Positions 8,949 through 16,822 of a stretch of DNA of 30,538 bases are shown here, one piece after another (position 1 is the first letter of the stretch; the number at the start of each line of letters is the position of its first letter). Where the stretch lies: NCBI GenBank assembly GCA_944381225.1, contig CALWKJ010000002.1, positions 1 through 30,538 of the forward strand, read 5' to 3'. Below the pieces are notes generated by a model that was given only the letters and a program-made list of their open reading frames with translations, made no database searches and was not told the origin of the DNA. The position numbers and the translations under genes are program-made. Source of the DNA: an uncultured Clostridia bacterium (lineage in GTDB: Bacteria > Bacillota > Clostridia > Christensenellales > UBA1242).

Positions 8949-10898
8949 CTAAGACAATATTTCTTTATTAAATTTATCTTCCCTATTAAAATTTGCATGG
9001 AGAGCTATATAAGCTTTTCTTGCATCAATGTTGTCACCCATCCAAGTTGTAACCATTTTTTCTGCCTCTGCAGCATCTTCTATGGTAACTTGAACAAGTG
9101 TTCGCTTTTGAGGATCCATGGTTGTTTCCCAAAGTTGTTCTGGATTCATTTCTCCAAGTCCTTTGTATCTTTGAATTTGATATCCCTTTCCTGCTCTTTG
9201 GATTGCATCATTTAATTCATAATCAGAATAAACATATTCTTCATAATTCTTTTTATAAACTTTATATAATGGAGGAAGTCCGATAAACACATGACCATCA
9301 TTTATTAAATTCCTCATATACCTAAAAAAGAAAGTTAAAAGTATTGCCCTAATATGTGCACCGTCTTGGTCGGCATCTGATAATATAATTACTTTACCGT
9401 ATCTTAAATTATCCCCATTATAGTCTTCACCAATTCCCGTTTCAAGAGCACTTATTATTGTTCTTATTTCTTCATTTGCCAAAACTTGATCAATTCTCTT
9501 TTTTTCTGCATTCAATGGTTTACCTTTTAAAGGTAAAATTGCCTGAAACATTCTGTCTCTGCCTTGCTTTGCACTTCCTCCTGCCGAATCGCCTTCTACT
9601 ATAAACAATTCACTCTTTTCTGCTTTTTTAGACGTGCATGCGGCAAGTTTTCCAACCAAATTAAAGTTATCCGCGTTTGATTTTGCTCTTGATAACTCTT
9701 TAGCTCTTTTTGCTGCTTCACGCGTTTTTGCTGCAGCTTTTGCTTTTTCAATTACAATTTCTGCAATTTTTAAATAATCTTTATTAGCAAGAATTTTACT
9801 CAACTCTAATGTGGTTGCTTTTTCAACTTCTGTTTTGGCCTCTGGATTGCCTAATTTTGTTTTGGTTTGTCCCTCAAATTCAACGTTGTGCATTTTTAAA
9901 GCCAAAACACATGTTATACCCTCTCTAAAGTCTTCACCCAAAAAATTTTGTTCTTTCTCTTTTAGATAGCCATTGTTTCTAGCAAAATCATTAAAAACCT
10001 TTGTCCAAGCGCTCTTAAATCCTGTTTCATGTGTTCCGCCTTCTGTTGTTGGTATGTTGTTAACATAACTAAATGTGTTTTCAGTATAAGAATCTGTGTA
10101 CTCAACAGCGACCTCTAGTTTTATTATATCTGTCTCACATGAAAAATAAATCGGTGACGAAAATAGTTTTGTTTTACCTTCGTCTATATATGCTATGAAA
10201 TCTTTTATTCCCCCTTCATAATGATATTCATCATGTTTACCTGTTCTTTCGTCAACAAGTTGAATTTTTAATCCCTTATTTAAAAAAGCAAGTTCTTTTA
10301 TTCTTCTATTAATTACATCATAAGAAAAGGTTATTTCGCCAAACATTTTTTTATCAGGTAAAAATGTAACAGTTGTGCCTTGCTGAGAAGTTTCTCCAAC
10401 TTCATGTAATTCACAAAGTGGGACTCCACTTTTTAATTTTCCGTTTATCTCTCTTGAAGAAAATTCCATAAAATACTTACGGCCATTTTTGTTAACTTCA
10501 ACTTTAAGCCACTCACTAAGCGCATTTGTAACTGAAGCACCAACTCCATGTAAGCCTCCTGAATAGCTGTAACTTTTGTTATTGAACTTGCCACCTGCGT
10601 GAAGTTGCGTAAAAACAACCTCTACTCCTGACTTTTTTAATGTTGGATGCAAATCTACAGGAATTCCTCTTCCATTATCTGAAACAGTTGCACTGCCATC
10701 TTTATTAATACTAATTTTTATTGTATCACCAAAACCGTTTGAAATTTCATCAATACTGTTATCGACAATTTCCCAAAGAAGATGATGAAATCCTTTTGGT
10801 CCTGTGGTGCCAATATACATTCCAGGTCTTAATCTTACAGCGTCTAAGCCTTCAAGCACAACAATATCTTTTGATTCATATGAACTATTATTTGTCAT
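8949..10898 (-). CDS. parE: Type IIA topoisomerase subunit B (ParE/GyrB)
   Basis: ATPase subunit of the topoisomerase. The 649-residue protein has the GHKL ATPase motifs EIVDNSIDE, DNGRGIPVD and GGLHGVGASVTNALS; the TOPRIM motifs EGDSAGGSAKQGRDR and LSDADQDGAHIRA; and the C-terminal YKGLGEMNPEQLWETTMDP. Features such as QAILPLKGKPLNAEKK and the EAEKMVTTWMGD ending are nearer to ParE than to GyrB, in line with the missing GyrA box in the partner. I chose ATG 10898 (MTNNSS), preceded by GGATGG; the predicted transcript start near 10934 rules out the longest frame (to 10952). ATG 10910 is a possible alternative but has no SD. It is cotranscribed with parC. ParE versus GyrB needs a tree. Confidence 0.88.
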   Translation of the reverse strand: MTNNSSYESKDIVVLEGLDAVRLRPGMYIGTTGPKGFHHLLWEIVDNSIDEISNGFGDTIKISINKDGSATVSDNGRGIPVDLHPTLKKSGVEVVFTQLHAGGKFNNKSYSYSGGLHGVGASVTNALSEWLKVEVNKNGRKYFMEFSSREINGKLKSGVPLCELHEVGETSQQGTTVTFLPDKKMFGEITFSYDVINRRIKELAFLNKGLKIQLVDERTGKHDEYHYEGGIKDFIAYIDEGKTKLFSSPIYFSCETDIIKLEVAVEYTDSYTENTFSYVNNIPTTEGGTHETGFKSAWTKVFNDFARNNGYLKEKEQNFLGEDFREGITCVLALKMHNVEFEGQTKTKLGNPEAKTEVEKATTLELSKILANKDYLKIAEIVIEKAKAAAKTREAAKRAKELSRAKSNADNFNLVGKLAACTSKKAEKSELFIVEGDSAGGSAKQGRDRMFQAILPLKGKPLNAEKKRIDQVLANEEIRTIISALETGIGEDYNGDNLRYGKVIILSDADQDGAHIRAILLTFFFRYMRNLINDGHVFIGLPPLYKVYKKNYEEYVYSDYELNDAIQRAGKGYQIQRYKGLGEMNPEQLWETTMDPQKRTLVQVTIEDAAEAEKMVTTWMGDNIDARKAYIALHANFNREDKFNKEILS

Positions 10899-10940
10899 TA
10901 TTCCATCCATTTTAAGTAAAATAAAAAATTTTTCAATAAT

Positions 10941-10969
10941 ATAATAAGACAATTTTAAAATTTTGTAAA
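10941..10969 (-). promoter_or_regulatory. Sigma-A-type promoter of parE-parC
   Basis: Minus strand TTTACA (10969-10964), 17-base spacer, TATTAT (10946-10941). The predicted start of transcription, about 10934, leaves a ~35-base leader before the ATG at 10898. Confidence 0.65.
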
Positions 10970-11091
10970 TGTTTTTTTAAACAATTTAGTTATAAACAAA
11001 TTTATAAAAATTATAATTACAATCTAATTAAGAAATAATTTTATTAAATTTTGCATAAATTAAAATTAAATATAAATAAAGGAAATCATAA

Positions 11092-12147
11092 ATGAAAAAA
11101 AAGACAATAGTGTTAACTGGTGGAGGAACAGCTGGTCACATAATGCCAAACATAGCTTTATGTGAAGAATTGAAAAAACACTTTGAAAATATTTATTACA
11201 TAGGAACCAACGCAATGGAAAAGGACATTGTAGCAAAATACAATATCCCATTTTATGAAATTAATGCAACTAAATTCGTAAGGAAAATTTCACTTAAAAC
11301 TTTTTTAATTCCATTTAAATTAATAAAAAGTATATGTCAAGCAAAGAGAATATTAAAAACATTAAAGCCAGATGTAATATTTTCAAAAGGTGGATATGTA
11401 TCAATACCCGTTTGCATAGCCGGAAAAAAATTAAAAATACCAGTTGTAAGCCATGAATCAGATTTAACTATGGGACTTGCCAATAAAATTATTTTAAAAT
11501 ATGCAAATGTTGTTTGCACAAGTTTTGAAAGTACTGCACAAGGAAATAAAAAATGTATTTTTACTGGCTCGCCAATAAGAAATCAAATTTTTTTAGGAAA
11601 CAAGCAAAATATTATAAACAAATTTGAATATAACCCAAATAAACCAACAATATTGTTCATGGGTGGAAGCTTAGGTGCAAAGGCTATTAACGAAATTGTT
11701 TATTCTTCAATAGATTCTCTTACAAAGCTTTATAACGTTTTGCATATAAGTGGCAAAAATTCCAAAAAAATATCAGCAAAAAATTATTACCAAGTAGAGT
11801 TTACAAACAACATCGAAGATTTTTATGCTTGTTGTGATATGTGTGTGACAAGAAGTGGAGCAAATGCTTTGTTTGAATTGGCAGCAATAAAAAAGCCAAT
11901 GTTGCTTATTCCCCTACCAAAAGGAAATTCAAGAGGAGATCAAGTTGAAAATGCAAAAATTTTTGAAAATAAAAAACTAGCCACAGTTTTGCAGCAAGAT
12001 AATTTATCTACAACCACTTTACTAAAAGAAATTGAAAAAACGTTAAAACAAAAACGAACATTAATACAAAATTTGGAAAAGTTAAATTTAAAAAATGTCA
12101 ACTCAACAATAGTTGACATAATTTTAAAACAAATAAAAACTAAGTGA
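11092..12147 (+). CDS. murG: UDP-GlcNAc:lipid I N-acetylglucosaminyltransferase MurG
   Basis: Peripheral membrane glycosyltransferase that converts lipid I to lipid II, the substrate of FtsW. The 351-residue protein shows GT28 features: LTGGGTAGHIMPN (8-20), SKGGYVSIP, SHESDLTMGLANK, ILFMGGSLGAKAIN, RSGANALFELAAIKKP and GNSRGDQVENA. The ATG is preceded by AAAGGA with an 8-base spacer. It lies alone on the plus strand about 6 kb from murE-mraY-murD-ftsW, whereas murG is usually next to ftsW. Its TGA stop overlaps by 8 bases, tail to tail, with the subtilisin-like gene, so there is no room for a separate terminator between them. I find no convincing promoter in the AT-rich region upstream. Confidence 0.96.
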   Translation: MKKKTIVLTGGGTAGHIMPNIALCEELKKHFENIYYIGTNAMEKDIVAKYNIPFYEINATKFVRKISLKTFLIPFKLIKSICQAKRILKTLKPDVIFSKGGYVSIPVCIAGKKLKIPVVSHESDLTMGLANKIILKYANVVCTSFESTAQGNKKCIFTGSPIRNQIFLGNKQNIINKFEYNPNKPTILFMGGSLGAKAINEIVYSSIDSLTKLYNVLHISGKNSKKISAKNYYQVEFTNNIEDFYACCDMCVTRSGANALFELAAIKKPMLLIPLPKGNSRGDQVENAKIFENKKLATVLQQDNLSTTTLLKEIEKTLKQKRTLIQNLEKLNLKNVNSTIVDIILKQIKTK

Positions 12148-13264
12148 TTTTGGGATATCCCATACCTTCCAAATTGTAATTATGACAAATTGATTTGCAA
12201 CATTTAAGAAGTAATTTTTTAATTTGGTCTGGATTAAAATTAGGATATTTTTGAATTATAAGTGCACATATTCCAGCTATCATAGGCGTTGCCACACTTG
12301 TTCCACTCAATTTAATATATCCATTATTCTTATCGCATGAAATTATATCAACACTTGGAGCTACTAAATCTGGTTTTATTCCCGAAAGCGCTGGTCCTCT
12401 TGACGAAAAATCTGCTATTTCAAAATAGTTTTCTTCGTATTTGTCGTTTTTTCTGTTGTCGTTAAATCCACCAACTGTAATTATTTTTGAACTTATTCCA
12501 GGGCTTTTAATTGTCCTAAACTTAGGACCACTGTTTCCTGCTGCCGCAACCACAACTATTCCATTACTCCACAATTTTTCTGCACCTTTCATTATTGGGT
12601 CATTATAGCCTATTGGCTCACTTCCAAAACTCATGCATACAACTTTTATGTTGTACTTTTTTCTGTTATCATATACCCACTCCATAGCATCCAAAATAAC
12701 CATTGCATTTGCTTCACCGTTTTTGTCAAGTGCTTTTATGGAGACTATGTTACACCCCGGAGCAAAACCTCTAAATTTTTTAAATGACATAAGTCCACTC
12801 CCGCCCAAAACGCCAGCAACAAATGTTCCATGTCCATTATCATCATACGATAATTTCTTTTTGTTAATTAAATCAACAAATTTTATTATTCTGTTATGTC
12901 CTAACACAAAATCAAAATGTGTGCTTATTCCTGTGTCGATAACTGCAACAGCAACATTTTCTCCTCCAAAATCTAAATTGTCTGCACCCAATATTTTTCT
13001 TGCAACACTTGTAAGTGCCATTACGCGAGATGATTCTGCAACATAATCTATAAACGGCATATATTCAAGACTAAAAATAGCGTCTTGATTGGATTTAATT
13101 GCAATTAAATTTAAAAATTTATACTCTTTTAAAACTTCAATTTTTTTACTTTCAAAAAATTTTTTAGCCTTGCTAAAATCATTTACATAAACTAAACATG
13201 TATGCATGTAATCTTTATTTGAAAATGCAAATATTTTTTCTAACCTTACATCAATTTTTTTCAT
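12140..13264 (-). CDS. Subtilisin-like serine protease (S8), probably cytoplasmic
   Basis: The 374-residue protein has the complete subtilase triad: Asp110 in AVIDTGIS, His145 in DNGHGTFVAG and Ser323 in SGTSVATPMIAG, plus oxyanion Asn244 in AAAGNSG. No signal peptide or membrane segment is visible. Residues 1-85 look like an inhibitor/propeptide-type region (repeated short beta/alpha pattern) before the catalytic domain. This resembles the intracellular AprX group of Bacillus, but shorter. The ATG at 13264 has only a weak SD (AAGATG) and lies 9 bases after the stop of the upstream small gene, so translation may be coupled. The 3' end overlaps the convergent murG by 8 bases. The substrate is unknown. 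Confidence 0.85.
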   Translation of the reverse strand: MKKIDVRLEKIFAFSNKDYMHTCLVYVNDFSKAKKFFESKKIEVLKEYKFLNLIAIKSNQDAIFSLEYMPFIDYVAESSRVMALTSVARKILGADNLDFGGENVAVAVIDTGISTHFDFVLGHNRIIKFVDLINKKKLSYDDNGHGTFVAGVLGGSGLMSFKKFRGFAPGCNIVSIKALDKNGEANAMVILDAMEWVYDNRKKYNIKVVCMSFGSEPIGYNDPIMKGAEKLWSNGIVVVAAAGNSGPKFRTIKSPGISSKIITVGGFNDNRKNDKYEENYFEIADFSSRGPALSGIKPDLVAPSVDIISCDKNNGYIKLSGTSVATPMIAGICALIIQKYPNFNPDQIKKLLLKCCKSICHNYNLEGMGYPKIT

Positions 13265-13273
13265 ATTATCATC

Positions 13274-13567
13274 TTATTTTATTTGATTTAAAATTGTCAT
13301 TAAATTATTTTTTTGTTCTTCATTTAAAAATGGAGAGATTTGCTTTGCGTAATCATTTAATTTTTCAAAATTAAATGTCCCGTCTTTTTTTTGATTTTCC
13401 ACTTGTTTAAAAAGTTGAGACAAAAGTTGGTCTTGGTTCATATCTTTGTATGTATCATACAATTCTTCTACACTCTTTTGATGTACATTATTATTTGTTT
13501 CGTTTTTTGTTTTATCTGTTGTTTTTTTTGCTTGTGAATTGTTTGTTTTAAACTCGCTTAGTTTCAT
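13274..13567 (-). CDS. Small hydrophilic protein of unknown function (97 aa)
   Basis: Not recognised with confidence. Residues 1-30 are Lys/Asn/Thr-rich and probably disordered; residues 31-97 look like an amphipathic helical domain (SVEELYDTYKDMNQDQLLSQ onward, ending in LNEEQKNNLMTILNQI). I have a general impression of similar small uncharacterised proteins in clostridia but cannot name a family. Two ATGs lie in tandem (13570 and 13567); the second gives the better 5-base spacing to AAAGGAG. It is the first gene of a pair with the S8 protease (9-base gap), so it could be a partner, inhibitor or substrate of that protease; this is inference only. Confidence 0.7.
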   Translation of the reverse strand: MKLSEFKTNNSQAKKTTDKTKNETNNNVHQKSVEELYDTYKDMNQDQLLSQLFKQVENQKKDGTFNFEKLNDYAKQISPFLNEEQKNNLMTILNQIK

Positions 13568-13587
13568 CATAACTCCTTTATAATAAC

Positions 13588-13616
13588 TAAAATAATATAT
13601 GCTTGCATAATATATT
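13588..13616. promoter_or_regulatory. Near-symmetric divergent promoter region
   Basis: The sequence around 13594-13616 is a near dyad centred on GCTTGC (AATATATGC, TT, GCATAATATATT). Each strand carries CATA-N3-TA at a sensible distance from its SD: CATAATATA for the plus gene and CATATATTA for the minus gene. This resembles the -10 of mother-cell sporulation sigma factors (SigE/SigK), while no sigma-A -35 is evident. The region is so AT-rich that chance matches are likely. Confidence 0.3.
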
Positions 13617-13632
13617 TAGTGATGGAGAATAT

Positions 13633-14007
13633 ATGAACAACATTTTAAATAATTTATTAATAAACTTAATTCCAAATTATAAAAACAATAATGCTTTAAA
13701 TTCTGTGTCAAGTAATGACACACAAAACAAAAAAAGCATAAATGAAACAAACTTTAATGCTTATCCTTATTTTAATGAAAATACAACCAAACAAAATAGT
13801 TCAGTTTTACAAGAAAATCAAAATTCTAACATTTTGAATAATCTCATACCTTTGCTTTTATCAGGTCAAAAACTCGATAGCATATTGCCTATGATGGGCA
13901 ATAAAAATCCTTTAATAAGTTCAATTTTAAGCAGTTCAAAAGACAATAAAAAAGAAAAAATAGAAAGCGATAAAATTGATGTATCAAATTATACAAAAGT
14001 AAAATAG
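13633..14007 (+). CDS. Asn-rich small protein of unknown function (124 aa)
   Basis: Not recognised. The protein starts with a short amphipathic stretch (MNNILNNLLINLIPNYKNN), continues with a low-complexity Asn/Ser/Gln region, then repeats a similar hydrophobic element (NILNNLIPLLLSGQKLDSIL) around residues 72-91, and ends in a charged tail with DVSNYTKVK. The two NILNNL-LIP elements look like an internal repeat. I chose the ATG at 13633, five bases after GGAG, over a longer frame starting at 13603. It is divergent from the 97-aa gene and upstream of the Cys-rich gene, with which it may be cotranscribed. Confidence 0.65.
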   Translation: MNNILNNLLINLIPNYKNNNALNSVSSNDTQNKKSINETNFNAYPYFNENTTKQNSSVLQENQNSNILNNLIPLLLSGQKLDSILPMMGNKNPLISSILSSSKDNKKEKIESDKIDVSNYTKVK

Positions 14008-14028
14008 TATACAATATGAATTTATAAT

Positions 14029-14042
14029 CATATCATGATATG
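14029..14042. repeat. Perfect 14-bp palindrome before the Cys-rich gene
   Basis: CATATCATGATATG is fully self-complementary. It follows a consensus TATAAT (14023-14028) and touches the GGAGG ribosome-binding site (14042-14046) of the Cys-rich gene. It may be an operator or a small hairpin near the SD, or chance in AT-rich sequence. Confidence 0.45.
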
Positions 14043-14051
14043 GAGGAAAGA

Positions 14052-14306
14052 ATGAGATACATCTACAGAACATATGAAGAACATCCATATATAGATATGA
14101 GAAACAATTATTGGCATAAAAATAATTGTGGTTGTGGATTTAATTACGCATGCAACCATTGCATGCCTAATATTTTTCCTTTTCCACCACAATTTCCAAA
14201 CTGCAATGTGCCTTGTATACCAAATAGAAATTGTAAAAACAATTTGTGTTGTGATGAGCTGATTTATCTTTTAAGTGGAATAATTATTGGAAGAAATTGT
14301 TATTAA
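14052..14306 (+). CDS. Cys-rich small protein (84 aa), unknown function
   Basis: Not recognised. The protein is rich in Cys, Asn, Pro and aromatic residues (NNCGCGFNYACNHCMP, then NCNVPC, NCKNNLCC and a final NCY), with a short hydrophobic segment near the end (ELIYLLSGIIIGR). The Cys pairs resemble metal-binding or cross-linking proteins; this composition is also common in small clostridial spore-coat-like proteins. The ATG at 14052 is five bases from a perfect GGAGG; the upstream in-frame ATG at 14040 overlaps that SD and is not the start. It is 44 bases downstream of the 124-aa gene. A coat or envelope role is a guess from composition only. Confidence 0.7.
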   Translation: MRYIYRTYEEHPYIDMRNNYWHKNNCGCGFNYACNHCMPNIFPFPPQFPNCNVPCIPNRNCKNNLCCDELIYLLSGIIIGRNCY

Positions 14307-14309
14307 AAA

Positions 14310-14340
14310 AGCCATAAAGTTAAATCTTTACAGCTATTTT
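14310..14340 (+). terminator. Weak terminator after the Cys-rich gene
   Basis: AGC-CA-TAAAG and CTTTA-CA-GCT form an interrupted 8-bp stem with a 6-base loop, followed by TATTTTATTT. It lies between convergent genes (stops at 14306 and 14345-14343). The stem is weak, so this is tentative. Confidence 0.4.
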
Positions 14341-14342
14341 AT

Positions 14343-16118
14343 TTAAATTAAACTCTTCCAATCATCAAGCAAATCTTTCATTTTGTTAAATACATATGAA
14401 AATGTTTGTTCATTTTCCAAATCTACGCCGGCTATTTTTAAAAGCTCAACAGGAGGTTTAGTTGCTCCCATTGTTAAAAACTTTTTATACCCTTTTAATG
14501 TTTTTTCATCTTTTGAACTAATTTTATTTGCAATACAAAATGCAGAAATTAACCCTGTAGCATATTTATAAACATAAAAAGAAGAATAAAAGTGTGGTAT
14601 TCTTGACCACTCGTATTTTACTTCGTCAACCAGCATAACATTGTCGCCAAAATATTTTTTGTTTAAATTATAATAAAAGTCATTAAGTGCATCAGTTGTG
14701 GTGTCTAAGCCTTTTTCATAAAAATTGTGCACGCTTTCTTCAAATTCTGCAAACAGTGTTTGTCTAAAAATTGTAGAATAAAACATTTTGAACAAATAAT
14801 CGTAATAATAAATTTTTTCATTTTTTGTTTTGGAATTATTTATGAAATAATTAATTAACAGCATCTCGTTAACTGTAGATGCTACTTCTGCGACAAAAAT
14901 TTCATAACCAGCCTTTTGAATTGGCTGATTTTTATTTGAATAATAAGTGTGCATACTATGTCCTAGTTCATGTCCAAGTGTAAACACGTCGTTGATTGTA
15001 TTTTCAAAATTTAAAAGCACAACTGGATTTTTACCATAAAAACCCCAACTAAAAGCCCCTGTATCTTTCCCTTTGTTTGCATAAACATCAAGCCACCTTT
15101 CGTCTTTTGCTTTACATAAAACATCTACATAATCATCACCCAAACATTTTGTTGCCCTTTTAACAATCTCAAATGCTTCATCGTATGAATATTGTTCTAA
15201 ACATTTTATTGTTGGAGCGTGAACATCATATACAGCAAATTTATCTAATTTCAAAAGGTTTCTTTTTATCATAAAATATTTGTGAAAAACACTTAAATTT
15301 TGATTTACACTTTTAATTAAAGTATCATAAACAGACTTATCAACTTCTTCTGAATATAACGACGCTTCCAAACTAGAATTAAAATGTCTAACTTTTGCAT
15401 AAAAACAATCACTTTTAACATTGCCCATATAAATTTCACTTAAAGTATGATTAAGTGCTCCATAAGCGCCATTCATACTTTTATAAGCATTTTCCCTTAA
15501 GGTTCTATCGTTTGATTGCAAATATTTATGATATACAGAATTATTCATCTCATATTCTTTGCCGATGCTGTCTTTTATTTTTTTAAATTTTACATCTGCA
15601 GTGTCAAATTTATCAAAAATATTAGAAAATTGTCCAGCGAACTCGCTTGTTGCAGCAAGCAATTTTTCCTCATTTTTTGATAGCATATGCTTTTTATTTT
15701 TTATTATATTTTTAAAAAATAAATCGTAATTATTGAATTTATTATCCAATATTAATTCATTTAAAAAATCATCATTTAATTCTTTAATTTCTGTTGAAAT
15801 AAATGATGTATTTTCATCAATTTCAACGCTTAATTTTTCTATTTTATTTAATAAATTTTGATTTACTGAATTTGTAGAATCTTCTTTAACTAACAAAGAC
15901 GCATAAACATATAATAATCCCATATCATACGATATTTTATTTTCTAATTCCAAACATGCGTAAATATCATCTTTATTTTTTAATTTATTCTCATATTTTA
16001 ATATTTCTTTATAATTATTTTTTAAAAAATTAAAAGATTTATCCCATTCTTCTATATTTTTAAAATATGAAGATAAATCCCATTTATATTTTTGTTCAAT
16101 TTCTTCTCTTAATTTCAT
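14343..16118 (-). CDS. pepF: Oligoendopeptidase F (M3 family)
   Basis: Cytoplasmic zinc metallopeptidase that cleaves short peptides. The 591-residue protein has the zinc motif HELGH (383-387) in TLGHELGHSMHTYYS, the downstream zinc-ligand helix IFVAEVASTVNE, and the C-terminal PepF pattern RIPHFYSSFYVYKYATG followed by LKIAGVDL. The N-terminus (EEIEQKYKWDLSSYFKNIEE) is typical of the family, and the length matches. The start at 16118 follows AAGGAAG; it lies 8 bases after the pseudouridine synthase stop, making it the last gene of a four-gene operon. Confidence 0.95.
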   Translation of the reverse strand: MKLREEIEQKYKWDLSSYFKNIEEWDKSFNFLKNNYKEILKYENKLKNKDDIYACLELENKISYDMGLLYVYASLLVKEDSTNSVNQNLLNKIEKLSVEIDENTSFISTEIKELNDDFLNELILDNKFNNYDLFFKNIIKNKKHMLSKNEEKLLAATSEFAGQFSNIFDKFDTADVKFKKIKDSIGKEYEMNNSVYHKYLQSNDRTLRENAYKSMNGAYGALNHTLSEIYMGNVKSDCFYAKVRHFNSSLEASLYSEEVDKSVYDTLIKSVNQNLSVFHKYFMIKRNLLKLDKFAVYDVHAPTIKCLEQYSYDEAFEIVKRATKCLGDDYVDVLCKAKDERWLDVYANKGKDTGAFSWGFYGKNPVVLLNFENTINDVFTLGHELGHSMHTYYSNKNQPIQKAGYEIFVAEVASTVNEMLLINYFINNSKTKNEKIYYYDYLFKMFYSTIFRQTLFAEFEESVHNFYEKGLDTTTDALNDFYYNLNKKYFGDNVMLVDEVKYEWSRIPHFYSSFYVYKYATGLISAFCIANKISSKDEKTLKGYKKFLTMGATKPPVELLKIAGVDLENEQTFSYVFNKMKDLLDDWKSLI

Positions 16119-16126
16119 AAACTTCC

Positions 16127-16822
16127 TTATTTACAAATGTTTTTTATTGATTTTTCAAAATACTTCCAAGGCAAATTATCTAATGGTGGACACACAGTAA
16201 ATGTCATTTTATTATTTGTTATTGGATGCAAAAAAGACAACTTATATGCCCAAAGAGCCAAATTAGCATTAGAAATATTTTTTGCTCCATATTTAATATC
16301 TCCAAATAATGGATTTTTAATGCCTGACATTTGCACTCTTATTTGATGACTTCTTCCTGTTAGTAAATTAACATTTAACAAAGCCAAATTATTTTTATAA
16401 GTGTCTAGCACTTCATATTGCAATTCTGCTTTTTTTGAATCTTTTGTGTATTTTGATACAATGGACACTTTATTGTGTACATCGTCCTTTTTTAAATAAT
16501 TTTCAAGTGTCATTGCAGTGTTTTTAGGCACTCCATTCACAACGCATAAATAGTTTTTTTTAAATTCCTTATTTTTAATTTGTTCACTTAATCTTTTAGC
16601 GCATTTTGAAGTTTTTGCAAAAACAATAACGCCCCCAGTTGGTCTATCTAATCTATGCACCAAGCCAACAAAAACATTACCAGGTTTTTGATATTTATAT
16701 TTTAAATAATTCTTAGCCATAGTAAGCATATCTAAATCATTTGTTATATCTTTTTGTGTTGGTATATTTTGTGGTTTTATGCACACCAACAAATGATTGT
16801 CTTCGTATATTACATCTACCAT
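16127..16822 (-). CDS. RluA-family pseudouridine synthase
   Basis: Isomerises uridine to pseudouridine in rRNA or tRNA. The 231-residue protein has VHRLDRPTGGVIVFAKT with catalytic Asp59, KNYLCVVNG, and LLTGRSHQIRVQMSGIKNPL followed by GDIKYG. It lacks the N-terminal S4 domain of RluD, so it is the short RluA-like type. The ATG at 16822 overlaps the methyltransferase stop by 7 bases and is preceded by GGAG, so translation is likely coupled. The target position cannot be read from the sequence. Confidence 0.9.
   Translation of the reverse strand: MVDVIYEDNHLLVCIKPQNIPTQKDITNDLDMLTMAKNYLKYKYQKPGNVFVGLVHRLDRPTGGVIVFAKTSKCAKRLSEQIKNKEFKKNYLCVVNGVPKNTAMTLENYLKKDDVHNKVSIVSKYTKDSKKAELQYEVLDTYKNNLALLNVNLLTGRSHQIRVQMSGIKNPLFGDIKYGAKNISNANLALWAYKLSFLHPITNNKMTFTVCPPLDNLPWKYFEKSIKNICK

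Noticed and set aside
10899..10952. N-terminal extension of parE from 10952
   Set aside because: It lies upstream of the predicted transcript start (about 10934) and has no SD.
12145..12147. Alternative genetic code (TGA as Trp), considered because of the low GC
   Set aside because: murG ends in TGA at its expected length, and Trp is encoded by TGG in the genes read.
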